A DNA stretch of 64,000 nucleotides from Hymenoscyphus infarciens (GCA_001414345.1 LLCB01000048.1:124001-188000), one strand, 5' to 3'. Numbered from the stretch's first letter, positions 44,841 through 56,827 are shown. Numbers and translations are program-made. The notes: generated from the letters alone by a model not told the origin.

Positions 44841-46061
44841 ATGGAACAAAGACACTCCCCTCCAACTACGAATTCAACCTCCACTTTCCCAACAGACCCC
44901 TCAGAATTCGACTCCGACGATCGAATCTCCTTCTCAAAACTAGACAACAAATTCCTCCTCGTAGTCTCCGACGGTACTGAATACGAATTCGACGACACAA
45001 TCAAACGATGGATTCCCGTAGTTGACGAGGCACTACTAGAGGAACAGCAGAAGGCATATCAGGTGGCGGGGGTGGATGAGAATGAACCCGTGGATGCGAT
45101 GAAGAGAAAGAGGAAGAAGGAGTATGTGAATGGTGAAGATGTATGTCCCTTCTATCCGTTTGAGAATCAGCAAATGGGGGTTGTTGGGGGTCCTGGATGG
45201 TTAGCTAATAGGAAATAGGAAGGAGGAAGAGAGAAAAAGGCACCGAAGAAAACTCGCGCCCCTCTACCTCCCCGCGCAAACACAGCAGTCTACGTAACCG
45301 GCCTCCCCTTCAACGTCACCATCCCCGAAGTCGCAGAAGTCTTCTCGCGCAAATGCGGTGTAATAGCAGAAGAAATCGATTCTGGCGCGCCTAGGATAAA
45401 ACTCTACACCAACGAGAAGGGAGAATTCAAAGGGGACGCTTTGATAGTATTTTTCAAAGCCCCCAGTGTGGATATGGCCATCATGCTGCTAGACGATACC
45501 GAATTTCGGATGGGGAATGGTGAGGGAAGTGGGAAGATGCGGGTCATGGCTGCGGATATGAGTTATAAGAAGACACAAGGGGAGAGTGTGGTGATGACGG
45601 AAGGGGATAAGGAGAAAGAGAGGGAACGGCAGAGGACGAAGGCAAGGGACAAGGCGAAGATTATCAAGAAGACGCAGAAACTAGATGCGAGGTTGGCAGA
45701 TTGGAGTGATGATGAGGGGGGTGCCATCCAAGAAACAACATCGAAATTTGACAAGGTGGTTATTTTGAAGCATATGTTTACGCTTGCGGAATTGGCGGAG
45801 GATCCAGCTGCCATATTGGATATCAAGGAGGATATCAGGGAGGAGTGTAGTAAACTCGGGGAGGTCACGAATGTAGTTCTTTTCGATTTGGAGGAAGACG
45901 GAGTTGCGAGTGTGAGGTTTACGGATGCTGATGCGGCGAAGGCTTGTGTTGATCTTATGGATGGGAGGAGTTTTGATGGGCAGAAGGTTGAGGCGTATAT
46001 CTCGGAGGGAAAAGAGCAATTCAAAAAGTCGAAAAAGAAGGTCGACGAGGAGGGGAAGTAA
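44841..46061 (+). CDS. CUS2: CUS2/TatSF1-like splicing factor with two RRMs
   Basis: Exons 44841-45140 and 45219-46061 join in frame to 380 residues. Yeast Cus2 and human TatSF1 bind U2 snRNP and SF3B1 in the nucleus. The acidic N-terminus contains EYEFDDTIKRWIPVVDEALLEEQQKAY, the conserved Trp-containing segment of the family. RRM1 starts at NTAVYVTGLPFNVT (about 122) and includes FKGDALIVFFKAPSVDMAI. A Lys/Glu-rich linker follows (about 215-250). The C-terminal domain is a U2AF-homology motif: VVILKHMFTLAELAEDP, then IREECSKLGEVTNVVLFDLEEDGVASVRF, with the diagnostic Arg-x-Phe in GRSFDG. The protein ends in a basic tail. The 78-bp intron ends ATAG. Confidence 0.92.
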
Positions 46062-47148
46062 TATAAAGGAAGAATATACGACGCAAAGGAGACCAAGGAA
46101 ACTCGGGAGAGGTGTGAAATTATTGTATACTATTTACATGATACCAAGCCCAATGGTGGCTAAATTATTTCGTTGATTGCCGATGTTCAATGACTATACT
46201 CTTTCTCTGTACCTCTTGTCTATTTCCACATAGGATATCACGCCGGTGACCAGCTTTTCCTCGAAGAATCGGCAGTACCTTAAAATCACAACGTGTTAAA
46301 TCAACGACAAAAGTTGTAACAAAAATTGTAAGAAAAATACGTAGTTTACAATTCTCTTGAGTCTTGAAAGTTCTTGACTTATTTGCGTCGAGTTATAGGC
46401 GTTGTACTTCTTGTAGATTGAAGTAACGGTGCCACTTATTTTGTCTACTTTGTCTACCGGAAGCATGTTTGGGGTTCGAAATGGAGTTGCGAGTAAGCTA
46501 CCAACTATCACGTAAGACATTAAATACCCAGTGAGCGATCAAGTACCAAGTAAGCTACCAACTACCAGGTAAGACATTAACTCCAAAGTAAGCTATCAAT
46601 TACGAAGTAAGCTACTAAAGACCAGGTAAACCATTGACTCCAAAGTAAACCACCAAGTCCCAAGTAAGCCCTCAAATACCGAGTAACCCAACCCTCAAAT
46701 ATGGGGGCCAAAAGAACAAGCAAGCAAACAATTATCCAGTAAACTCAACTAGTTTCGCCAAAATGAGTTCTCATCCACACTCCTTTCGCTTCCAAGTTCT
46801 AAATCTACAATCCCACTCACTCACGTGTCACCATCCATCACCATCCAGCCCCAGATTGAATTATTACTTCACATCCTCCTACTTTCGAGAGCTGTTCTAG
46901 GACTAGGGTTAAAAAAAAACAGTTTTTGCAATTTTGTAAAGGGGGTTTTTTCTAGGTAAAGAGACTTTAGGTATCATTTTCTTCCACGCATCCAACAACA
47001 AACAAAACAAGATAGAGAGAACAAATCAATAGTGTATCCCAACTCCAACTCCAAAAAGCTCGCTAACCCGTTTCTTTTTTTCAAATTTGTATATCTCCTC
47101 ATTCACCAACCCAAATTCAACCCTCACCATCCAGAGCCCAGACTCCAA
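46062..47148. other. Intergenic between convergent genes, with a minisatellite
   Basis: The CUS2-like gene and the DUF5519 gene converge here. Apart from the 19-bp repeat array listed separately, I see nothing. Confidence 0.5.
46491..46699. repeat. Degenerate 19-bp minisatellite, about 11 units
   Basis: Consecutive units follow AAGTAAGCTACCAACTACC with substitutions and 1-2-bp length changes. Variants alternate AGTAAGC and GGTAAGAC or GGTAAACC starts, which suggests a higher-order unit of several repeats. Confidence 0.85.
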
Positions 47149-48033
47149 TCAAGCCCGCTCCTCCTTCTCGACTTTAATCCCCACCCTCTTCCCACTAACC
47201 CAAAACCCAGCAGCCTCAACGATCCTCACAACCACCTCTAGTTCCGCCCGATCCCTCGGCGCATAAACCATAACAAAAGTCCTGGGTACGTACTGCGTCA
47301 TCCAGCCACCCTTCGCAAGCGGATGACGTTCTCCCCATCCCTTTTCCAGGACAATTTTCGCATCGTCCGGGTGAAGGTTAAGATGCATGCTGCGATCCGA
47401 ATGATGCACATGCACAATCTCGCCTCGACAAGTATCGTTGATAGGATCTAGTGCAAATAATGCGAGTCCCTTTTTTTCGAAGCAGGATTGGGCTGTGCGG
47501 AAGACTGTGGGGTGGAGAGAAGCTAGGTTTTGGAAGGAGGTGCGGAGGAGTTGGTACATGGCGGGACAACCGGTTTGGTCTATTTGGCGTTGCGGGGCGA
47601 TACCTGCTATTGTTGGTCTTGGACCATTTCTCGTAGGAAGCCAGGAGTGAGCGCGTTGATAGTAGCCCGTTGTAGGGTAAATCCGGGCAGGCGGTGAATC
47701 GGGTGTATAAACGTCTTTGAGAGCGACGAGACGGAGGAAAGAGATTTTCAGGTATCCGAAGAAGGTTGATGGTGTGCCACCTGGTCCGAGGGACAGGAAA
47801 TTCCAGTAATCTCTGTAGATGAGGACAAGGAGAAGAGCGGCGAAGAGCAGGATGGATGAGAAAAAGGGGTGGAGCGTGTTGATGCTGAAACACATGACCA
47901 TTATTGCGAGGAAGAGGTTAAGACCCGAGAGAGTGATTTGGGCGACTTGTTGTTGGGTGGGGAGGATTTGAGGCTCTTGGGGATCCGAACCTTGGATTAC
48001 GCATTCTGTCGAGGAGTGGGTGATTTTCATCAT
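47149..48033 (-). CDS. Membrane protein with luciferase-like domain (DUF5519)
   Basis: A single coding exon of 294 residues. Two hydrophobic segments (about 31-52 and 56-73) near the N-terminus suggest a membrane hairpin or anchor. The C-terminal part carries the family signature HVHHSDRSMHLNLHPDDAKIVLEKGWGERHPLAK, followed by FVMVYAPRDRAELEVVVRIVEAAGFW. Despite the domain name, light production is not expected and the activity of these fungal proteins is unknown. The start is one of two adjacent ATGs placed directly after a probable 5' UTR intron (48034-48109, GTAAGA to CCCAG). The His-rich signature looks intact. Confidence 0.8.
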   Translation of the reverse strand: MMKITHSSTECVIQGSDPQEPQILPTQQQVAQITLSGLNLFLAIMVMCFSINTLHPFFSSILLFAALLLVLIYRDYWNFLSLGPGGTPSTFFGYLKISFLRLVALKDVYTPDSPPARIYPTTGYYQRAHSWLPTRNGPRPTIAGIAPQRQIDQTGCPAMYQLLRTSFQNLASLHPTVFRTAQSCFEKKGLALFALDPINDTCRGEIVHVHHSDRSMHLNLHPDDAKIVLEKGWGERHPLAKGGWMTQYVPRTFVMVYAPRDRAELEVVVRIVEAAGFWVSGKRVGIKVEKEERA

Positions 48034-48109
48034 CTGGGAGTTTGTTAGTAATTTTGGAAATAGTACTTCACTGATAAGATGATCTGTATCAGTGAGGTCA
48101 TCTTCTTAC
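48034..48109 (-). other. 5' UTR intron of the DUF5519 gene with a perfect hairpin
   Basis: On the minus strand a GTAAGAAG donor follows CTTCAAG, and a CTAAC branch point precedes CCCAG, which abuts the ATG. Inside lies a perfect 9-bp stem, TCACTGATA / TATCAGTGA (48068-48076 and 48087-48095), with a 10-nt loop. Confidence 0.6.
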
Positions 48110-50891
48110 CTTGAAGGATGGAATGTGGCCTGGAAGTAACGAAGCAAGGGGTGACGCCTATCACGTCAATTGCCTACAGCAATAGCAAGACCTGAAAGAA
48201 GAGATTCTAGCAGTCACGAAGAAATGCAAAAGAGGTAAGACGTGAGACGTGAATGAGGGCGTGGGAGCTTGTGGGCAGAGTGAATGGTTTGGGCGATTCT
48301 TGCTTTCTCAAATCTGGGAAGTACAGCAATACGAGGGTCTCAATGTCTCAACAAAGGTATTCTGAGGCACTGCACCACGAAGTGATCTTGTATTGAAGAC
48401 TGAAAAGACAATCGGCAGCGTTCTGTACTGTGTTCTTTTTTGTGTCCTGCGATATCCACGACAAAGAAACCAAATTCTTCGATCCTTCGATAGGAATAAG
48501 TGTAGTAAGTAGGAAAGGACAGGAGGATGAAGAGAGAGGAGAGTCTGTTTTCAATTTAGACGTGGCAAACGAAAAGAAAAGAAATTGAGAATGAGGGGAG
48601 ATGTGAGGTCCTTTTAAGGTGTCGAGAGGGTGAGAGAAGTGGGGATTGACGACCAATAGAAAGACGGGTGAAGTTAATATAGAAAGACCCACCCATTTTG
48701 TGTGAAGGTTTCCACGATGTGCTGTCCAAATGAACGAAGGAAACAGCGTCCCCTTATTTTCGTCTTATGCAAGGAACTGGGCTAGGGAATATCGTTGCGG
48801 TATGTGGTAAGAGCGGTGGACCAGGGCTGTGAAGTTCCTTGGGACGTCCGGAAACGGGGTAGTCACGAGCGAAGCAAACTCCAAGCGAGTGTTAATAGGG
48901 CATCAGTTGACATCAGTTGACATGACACCAATCAACCATTCGGCCTCCTAAGTATTGCCTCTTTACTCGAAGAACGTATGACAGATAAGGAATCGAGGTA
49001 GCAGCTGGCCTATCGTGTCCCCTCGGAGTTTTGGGAAGCAAGCAGCAAGTACGAGGACTGCGTATGCGGCAAGGTCAAGCAGTAAAGTAAGTGAGGGGTT
49101 GGCGGGGTTCAGCCCCTCACCCAAATTCCAGGAACTTCCCCTAAAAAAAAAGCAAATCAGAGAACCAACGTGGAAGGTTAAGATAGGAAACTTTGTATCA
49201 ATTTAATTCAAACGGATGGCAAATCTTCTTTGAATTGTCAAACAGCTGAACCACAAGTGGCATCCTCTGATTGGTTCCGCCGAAGACAATTTGCGTGTTA
49301 GATCTGGTCAATGCCAGAAAACTGACTTCAGGAACCAGCTGCAGCCCCGAGAGTTGCATCAGGCGTTGAGTCAAGAAGGTGTTACTCGTCGACGTTGGCC
49401 AACAGGATTCGCTTCCGGAGCCCATATGCAGTGGTACGATAGTAGCTTTCCGTATCGAGGTTTAACAGTATCCCAGGTATGTACCTGGCCTGTACTGTAG
49501 CCAAACAATAACTGTTTAAAGTGGATGGTTTATTTTGGTCTTTGTTTCTGGTCGTGGTGGCAAGTTCCCTCCAATTGACCTCGCGTCACATTGATCCAAT
49601 CATTTCCAGCAACCAGCGACAAATCATAGACAGATGGCGAACACGAATTGTTCCTATTGGATTTCCAGCAACCAGAAGTTTGTTATTCGGATGAGATGGA
49701 ATTTGAAGCATCACATGTCCAATTGATCATCAGCTTTCCCAGCTACCTATAGTACTATAGTACGTACCTGACGGCGGAAAGGTCCGTAGGGTTGACGAGG
49801 AAAACCATGTCAGCAACTATGCCGAGACTAACCTATCCCAAGTATGGCGCTAGAAGGAAAGCTAGAAGGGCTAAGCGGACGAGACTGAGGTGATAGAAAA
49901 TGGAGAACAAGCAGAGTGGTGCACCAAGTTTGAAGAAGCGTTGCCTTCTGTTCGCCTTACGCTTTAACCGGGAAAGTGGAACGAGAAGAGGGAGCGGTGA
50001 CTTCTCACTGGACGAAAACGTACCGATTTGGAGGCGGCGAGGCAATAAAACAGCGAGATGTTGCTGTCAGTACTACTCTGGGCTACGTCTGTACGGTGAG
50101 AAGGTACAGGTACTGCATCTGCTGTGAGTCTGACGTAGCAGCAAATTCGGTTCCTTAGTTCCTCGGTGTTCGCTGTCTCTGTCTCTTATCTGTGCTGTGC
50201 TGTGCTGTGCTGTGCTGTGCTGTGCTGTGCTTTGCTGTGCTGTGCTGTTTTATTGTTTATTGTTTATTGTTTATTTGGAGCAAATGCGAGAGAGAGATAG
50301 TCGAGTGGCACCACCATGACTCCGGACTCGGTGCGGCTCGAAGATGCTGTTGTCCTCGTACAGAAGTTCTTGATACCGTATGAAAGGTCAACCCTATCTT
50401 GACCGTCCAGGTGTGTGTGGATAAATAATACTTCCGAGTCGATTTTCATCGCGCGACGTCGCTTCGAGCTTCTTTTTATCGAGGAAAATTGATTCAGCGG
50501 CTGTTCGAAAGCCACCTTGTCAGTTTTCCACTTCAGCATGTCGAAAATGGATGAGGTGACGTTGAAGTGAGGATGTCGGGTCGTGTGTGGGGTTTTCCGG
50601 TTCATCGGTGATCGGAGGTTGCTGCCATCACCCGGTCGACGTGAAGAACCATGTTTTCAAAACAACAATTTTCTGTGCTATCGGCTACGTACTCGACCAC
50701 AATCTTGAACTGCGTCTACAGACCTTCAAACGCGTTTCCAAACCACATCTAATCATTCTTTCTCAGTTACTATCAACGATCTGGCGTACATTCTCTGTAA
50801 TAAAGTAGGAATTCAGTCTTCCTAAACAAAAAAGCGCTCCAGCAGCGTGTTATAACATTCCCGTGAGCTCTACCGAGCATTCCTCGAAGCA
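48110..50891. other. Intergenic, 2.8 kb, between divergent genes
   Basis: This is the upstream region of both the DUF5519 gene (minus) and the DUF3405 gene (plus). It holds a pentamer microsatellite and no supported gene. Frames up to 114 codons here have no motif. Confidence 0.5.
50191..50247. repeat. Pentanucleotide repeat (TGTGC)n
   Basis: About eleven copies of TGTGC, with one substituted unit, are followed by a short TGTTTAT repeat (50250-50275). It is the same pentamer family as the run at 18585-18615. Confidence 0.9.
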
Positions 50892-53402
50892 ATGGCAGGC
50901 TTCGGCTCGCACACTCCTCTGAGTGTCAAAAAACGGCCAACACACACAAGATACTCCCGTCCAAGAGATCACGATATCGAAAAACACAGATACGAAACCG
51001 ACACCGACTCAGACGATGATTCCGAAGACTATACCTCCGAAGAGGACGACTCCCCCGTCTCCTCCCGCGAAACATCAGATTCATATTCCTCAAACAGGCC
51101 GTTGGTGCGGAGGAAATCATCTGCGGGATCACAAAGGCCTTTACCATCTTCATACAAGCTGCCAAACAGGGTAATTCGATACCTGTGTTTGGGCTTGATT
51201 TCGACAATCATAATATTCATAATAAGTTTAATACGGATGAGTGTCATCTCCTCGCGGAGAGTGGAAGTTGGAGATGTGGGAGAAAGACCGCCAGCTCAGC
51301 CGGAACCGTGGGAATCTTTCAGTTTCTTGACGAGATATTATGGAGGGATAAGGACGTTGGTGCCTCTGTCGGAGAATAACCCGGAATACCCTCTACCGAT
51401 CGACGAACCTCTTCCTTCAAATAAATCCGAAGCCGCACAATTTATCCCATCACGAGAAACACCTGCGAGCAAGCCCTTTGACGCATACAAGAATCAGAGC
51501 TCAAATGCTTATTTGAGCGAGTATGGGCCAGTGACGGAATGTTTCTTGGATGCGGAATCAACGATACGGATACCTCAGTTACAATACTACCAAGGCAGGC
51601 CTAGTGGATTTCCCGACAATGTTATGGGTTCATATGAATTGCTTGGATTGCCAGAGGACATTTGCTTCGAGCGGTATGGAAGATTGGGACCATATGGACA
51701 TGGTTATTCTCTCAAATATGGTGGAACTGGCACTGGACAACATGGAGACGTGGAGGGTTCTAGTGCTGTTTGGGAAGATAAATCGGGCTCTCTCGTCAAT
51801 CAAGTTGACTATAGCAAAGTCAACTGGGGAGAGGCACAAAAACGATGCCATCAAGCGAATGCGTGTCGATTTCAAGCAAAGGTTGCTGTCAAGAAACTTC
51901 CTACAACCTATTCCATACTCGATGACGACAATTCTTCCGAACAAGAGCGAACCGCGTCGAACCCTTCAAACACTACAGCTACTACGAAGAAGCTTCCCCG
52001 AACAGCAGTAGTGGTTAGATCATACGACGATTTCCAATACCGCGAGGAGGATATCCTCCAACTCCGTGCAATGATCGCAGAACTTTCACTAGGATCAGGA
52101 GGAGAATACGACGTCCACCTCCTCGTCCAAGTAAAAGACGAAGCAAAGCACCCAATCTGGGCAGACGAGGAAACATACCAGGAGCATCTCAATGCATCAG
52201 TACCAGAAGAATTCCGCAGCATGACCACCCTCTGGAGTACAACCCAGATGCTCATGCTCTACCAAGGAATCTTCGACACCTTCGCCCGCGGCCCAGAACT
52301 TCCAGCCCATGGTTCCTATAGAGGTCTTCAAATGGCAATGCAGCATTTCGCCCAAAGACACCAAGAATACGATTTCTTCTGGCATTGGGAGATTGATATC
52401 CGCTACACCGGACACTACTACAACCTCTTCTCCCAAATCGACAGCTGGGCACGAAAACAACCTCGCAAGGGAATATGGGAGCGAAGTAGTAGATTCTACG
52501 TCCCCTCCGTCCACGGGTCATGGGAAGACTTTAAACAGATGGTTAGAGTGCAAACGGAAATGGGTACCAAGCGACCAGAAGATATCTGGTCCGGTCTCCC
52601 AGGCGCGAAGAAACCACCACCCGCTCCAAAAGGCGAGAAACCAATCTGGGGACCTGAAAGACCTAAAGATTCCAAGGACTGGTTCGAGACGGAATCTGAT
52701 CCAACACCTATCAGCACATATGAAAAAGATAAGTATAAATGGGGCGTAGGCGAAGATGCTGATATCATTACTTTCAATCCCCTCTTTGACCCTGAGGGAA
52801 CGACGTGGTTGTTGGCAGATGATTATACCGGGTATAACACCACCGATGGCCCGGTCCCTCGTCGTGCTGCGATCGTTACTTCGAGCAGGATGTCCAGACG
52901 CCTTCTTAATACGATGCATAGAGAGACGGCGTTTAAAAAACACCACGCCTTTTCCGAGATGTGGGCTCCTACTACAGCTCTCCATCATGGCTATAAACCT
53001 GTCTACGTCCCTCACCCCATGTTCGTAGACCGCGAGTGGCCTACCGCGTACCTGGCTAGTGTCATGAACTCTGGACGCAACGGCGCCACGGGGGGGAGTA
53101 GGAGTAGCGTTTTTGGCGAGCGGGAACATAATTTGAAGGGGATGACTTGGTATTATAATGCGGGGTTTGCGCCGAATCTCTGGAAGAGGTGGCTGGGACT
53201 TAAGGTTAATAACGAAGGAGGAGAAGAATTCGAGACGACGGTTGACGAGGGACGGGATGGGAAGGGGGTTAATGGGATGAGGGGGGGTGAGGGACGGATG
53301 TGTTTACCGCCTATGTTGATTCATCCTGTCAAGGGGGTTGAATTGCCGGTTGAGGGGACTGTGGAGCAAGTTGAGATTCCGGAGAGTGATCCTGCTGCTT
53401 GA
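50892..53402 (+). CDS. DUF3405 type II membrane protein, probable Golgi glycosyltransferase-like
   Basis: A single exon codes 836 residues. A cytosolic N-terminus rich in Asp, Ser and Arg (acidic run near 36-55) precedes one transmembrane segment (about 95-115, RVIRYLCLGLISTIIIFIISLI), which suggests a type II membrane protein. The lumenal part carries DUF3405: RTAVVVRSYDDFQYREEDILQLRAMIAEL near 370, then YDFFWHWEIDIRYTGHYYNLF near 495, then ADIITFNPLFDPEGTTW and the TALHHGYKPVYVPHPMF segment. The strand-loop arrangement and the acidic EID motif resemble nucleotide-sugar transferases, but activity is unproven. The length is normal for fungal members. The ATG lies in a good context (AGCAATGGC). 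Confidence 0.88.
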   Translation: MAGFGSHTPLSVKKRPTHTRYSRPRDHDIEKHRYETDTDSDDDSEDYTSEEDDSPVSSRETSDSYSSNRPLVRRKSSAGSQRPLPSSYKLPNRVIRYLCLGLISTIIIFIISLIRMSVISSRRVEVGDVGERPPAQPEPWESFSFLTRYYGGIRTLVPLSENNPEYPLPIDEPLPSNKSEAAQFIPSRETPASKPFDAYKNQSSNAYLSEYGPVTECFLDAESTIRIPQLQYYQGRPSGFPDNVMGSYELLGLPEDICFERYGRLGPYGHGYSLKYGGTGTGQHGDVEGSSAVWEDKSGSLVNQVDYSKVNWGEAQKRCHQANACRFQAKVAVKKLPTTYSILDDDNSSEQERTASNPSNTTATTKKLPRTAVVVRSYDDFQYREEDILQLRAMIAELSLGSGGEYDVHLLVQVKDEAKHPIWADEETYQEHLNASVPEEFRSMTTLWSTTQMLMLYQGIFDTFARGPELPAHGSYRGLQMAMQHFAQRHQEYDFFWHWEIDIRYTGHYYNLFSQIDSWARKQPRKGIWERSSRFYVPSVHGSWEDFKQMVRVQTEMGTKRPEDIWSGLPGAKKPPPAPKGEKPIWGPERPKDSKDWFETESDPTPISTYEKDKYKWGVGEDADIITFNPLFDPEGTTWLLADDYTGYNTTDGPVPRRAAIVTSSRMSRRLLNTMHRETAFKKHHAFSEMWAPTTALHHGYKPVYVPHPMFVDREWPTAYLASVMNSGRNGATGGSRSSVFGEREHNLKGMTWYYNAGFAPNLWKRWLGLKVNNEGGEEFETTVDEGRDGKGVNGMRGGEGRMCLPPMLIHPVKGVELPVEGTVEQVEIPESDPAA

Positions 53403-56400
53403 GTGATGGTTGCATGCTTGCAGTGTTTTGAGGTTGTGATGTGTGTTTTGATTCTGCTGGAGTTTGGAGCGTGTATATTGATATGAGGAATTTGAATTAT
53501 GGGTTTTGGGTAGATTGTTGGCGCTGATGGATAGCTGGGAAAACAGAAGGAGATTGATGACAGCAATGCGTATATATATATGTGTGTGTGTGTGAAGCAG
53601 CAATGAAAGATATATCAGATCACGTCAACCAACATTTTCTCGTCTCAGTACATACCCTTCTCTTTTCAAATGGAGCATGAGTATCTCACCAGCGGGTTGA
53701 GGTGATGGATAATTGGATGTCAAGGGGTCGACATAGGTCTCACAATCCTGAAGCTTTGAAGGCCTCGTCACTGAATGTGTAGGTTATAAGCATCAAGCAA
53801 CGAGAGTTGTTTTTCTTGCCATGTCTATCTGCATGAGATCTCTGTGGAGGAGACTCGTACTGGGAGAAAGTCAGGAGACAGGAATTCCTCTCCGAGGTTG
53901 TGAATGATCAACGAAGACGCAGCGGACGAGAGACTCCATCGGGAGGAGCTCGTTTGAAAAATTATTATTCTTGGCGCACTTACGCCTTCCTTAGGAGACA
54001 TTCTCTTTTTTTTTCTTCTTCTCTTTTTTGCCACCCAGCTTTCAAATTACTGTTCTTGGTTTACGAGGTATATATTTTATTTATTTATTGATAGTTAGTT
54101 GGTTCGGGATTCGATAGTAGAAATGGATCTGATAGTAAAAGAAGCTTCTAGTAAAAAAGGTCTAGATTTTGTGGTAAGATGGAAGAGGAACTTTGATAGT
54201 TTGATTCCGTGTTGTTGGGTGACGACCTCGCTTGTGGAATAGACTGTTAATAGTTCTTACAGAATGCCTCTCGTTTACTAGGGGTGATCTCTCTATCCGC
54301 GATAGATTTCTTCAAACCGTTTTTATTTTTCCAGCTGTAGATAACTCCTCACTTTCTAAGGGGAAATGAAGGTTTTGTCCAAGGCATGATGCATCGCTTG
54401 ATGGGGTGGATTCTCTGGATTTGAAACTAAATGTTATGAATGGAGTCTGGCAATGAGGTTGGAAGAGGTCGCGAGCGGGTTAGTGATAGGCGGGTGGGTG
54501 GGTGTAGTTGGGGAAGTAGTAGACTGCATCGGTTCTTATGGGTGGAGTCTGGAGGAATTGACTATATGAATAGGGAAGGGCGTAGTATCCTAAAGTATCG
54601 GAAGGAAAACGATGTAGTAGCAAGCCTATTTCTGTGGAAGGAGAGAGATTCTACCAGGGTTAGCATGGGTATCCGCTTAACGAGTGCAAGGCAGTCAATC
54701 ACTTGAACAGTAGAATCAGTCTTAGTCTTGGGTACCGCTTTTTTCTACTTTGGGAGTTGGGTTTTGTTTGGACAGGTTACAGTAGGGATATGTTTGATGG
54801 CACGAAACGTTTCTAGAGAAGAAGGTTCGGATTTTGTTCGAATAGAAGTTGAACCTTGAGACTCCTTTCCCAGGTGGAAGAAAGAGGGCCAGTGCGTCAG
54901 GCAGGGTCATTTAGAACGATGCCTGATGGAGTGATATTGAAAAAGAGGAGGTCGCATGCAGTCTTTCTGGTTGACGAATACTGAAGCATAAGGTGATTGT
55001 GAGAGGATGGCTAGAGGTATTTAGGCAAAATTTTAGGTCGGGTGGTGAATATTTTTAGATATTTATACTTGCTTCTTTTAAAAACCGAGGGATAGTGGAA
55101 GATGGTGGAAGATGGCGGAAGATGGTGGATTCGTTTAGGAATAGGAGCAGCTATTCAGAGAAAGTTGGCTCGGGCTTAGTTAGAGAGGTGGCATTTAAAC
55201 AAATTGTATTACTATTAGCTATAGGTAAACTAATTAGGCGGTTGTGAATAATTGAGGAGCTCTCTTTTCTTAGCGTAATGTGAAGCTTGTGGAAGTTCCA
55301 AGTTTGAATTACATTAAGTAAGAAGAACCCATACGATATCCTCTTGCATAGAAAGAGATAGTACAGATAACACTGCGGTGAGTATTTAGTCGCTCGCTCA
55401 CTCTCGTAGCCTTTTGAATGCCGTAATAGAGGATGTGGTTTCTCTTCACTTACAGAGAACAGGCAATCTGTGCGATTCAGATTTCATACAGGAAGTGAAT
55501 TATATCGCTCACGGATTGCTTAATATTCACAATCGTAGTTTCCAGAGTGTATATCTCCTAGGATACTGGAAAGGACCATAATGCCGAGCATACGATTTTG
55601 TTTGATGATGATTTCTCAAGCACCGATGGCGTCAAGATGAATGGCCAAGAGGCAGAAATTGCTGCTCTCGGTACCCTCGAAGTTGCCTCTGGGAGCACTA
55701 TGGCTTAGTCTCAATTCTGGGATATAATCGACAAGGAGATTTAATTCGAAAGCAAGGAAACAAATGAAATTAGATAAGGTGGAGAGGGGGGGGGAAATTC
55801 AGGTATTAGGGGTTGTCCTCTGAGAGCTGAATTTCATGAAGAAAGAGCATGATAGAGTGTGTCTACAGAACCAAAACTCCTACAAGTCTAAACCTTATTA
55901 CTTCTCACGCTGCGCAGTGTACCTTATGTAGCTCCAGCCGAGAAACGGTAATGAATCACGAGTAGCTATAACCTTTTGTAAGTATACTCAACTTCAAACG
56001 TCACATGCTAGTTTCAAAATCATCTCAAACTGAACAACAGGAGCTGGATTACTTCACTTAAAACCCTTTTTTGAGAGAATCTCCGCATTGAGATTACGGA
56101 AGCCACTTCTTTCCTGGGTATTTGAAAAGGATTTTAGAGCTTGAGATCCATACCCTATGTTTCTTGACCTCCACTAGTAAAATGAAACGAAGTGTAAACG
56201 CAGTGAGGAGGAAGCCCATGCAACCGAGAGACCCAGGAGGGCAAGAATCATTCTGGACGCACGGGATCTGAACATCCCAGAAACCCTCCCTCTCGTTACA
56301 CACCTACATCATCGAGAAGTGCATTTCCAACGTTTTTTGTTTATTGAGAGTGATTTCTATTCTTGGGAAGTTCGCAAGCTAAGCTGAATTTAAGAATATA

Positions 56401-56701
56401 TCGACAGAGACATCTGTGTCGAAAGTAGAAAAATAAAGGGAGGTAAATAGAAAGCGAAGGAGAAAAATTCGGACATTGGGTTTGATTTCTGCTTGAACTT
56501 TCAAGACAACAAGAGAGTTCGTATACGAAGTAAAACCTCTGAATAGTTACCCAACTACTTTGCGACCTCCCTTGCCTGGTTCTCAACTTTCGAGAGAGTA
56601 TGGTGGGTTGGGATTCTCTGTGACTAATAAGTTTTCAGATGAATAATTGTTCTTTTGATAAACGAGGGGGAGAGGGTGCTTGTTTCTAGGCGATGAGGAG
56701 A
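53403..56701. other. Gene-poor region, first part
   Basis: No supported gene in 3.3 kb. A TATATATATG/TGTGTG run is at about 53570-53595. The short frames (for example 54440-54706) have no motif. Confidence 0.5.
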
Positions 56702-56778
56702 TAAACAAAGGTACTTCTATTCTGTTTTATATATTGTGAATAATTCACAACGAAACATAATAGAAGTGCTTTTGTTTA
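56702..56778. repeat. 77-nt near-perfect inverted repeat (long hairpin)
   Basis: The left arm, starting TAAACAAAGGTACTTCTATT, matches the reverse complement of the right arm (AATAGAAGTGCTTTTGTTTA) with two mismatches. The pairing continues inward with a few mismatches to the centre TTGTGAATAATTCACAA, itself palindromic. The arms are about 37 nt. Confidence 0.85.
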
Positions 56779-56827
56779 ATTTCTTCTTATTCGTCCTGGA
56801 ATCATGAAATACTTGAGTGGGGGAGTG

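Noticed and set aside
56240..56290. T-arm-like stem GGGAT/ATCCC on the minus strand
   Set aside because: The loop has six bases and no matching anticodon or D arm is present.
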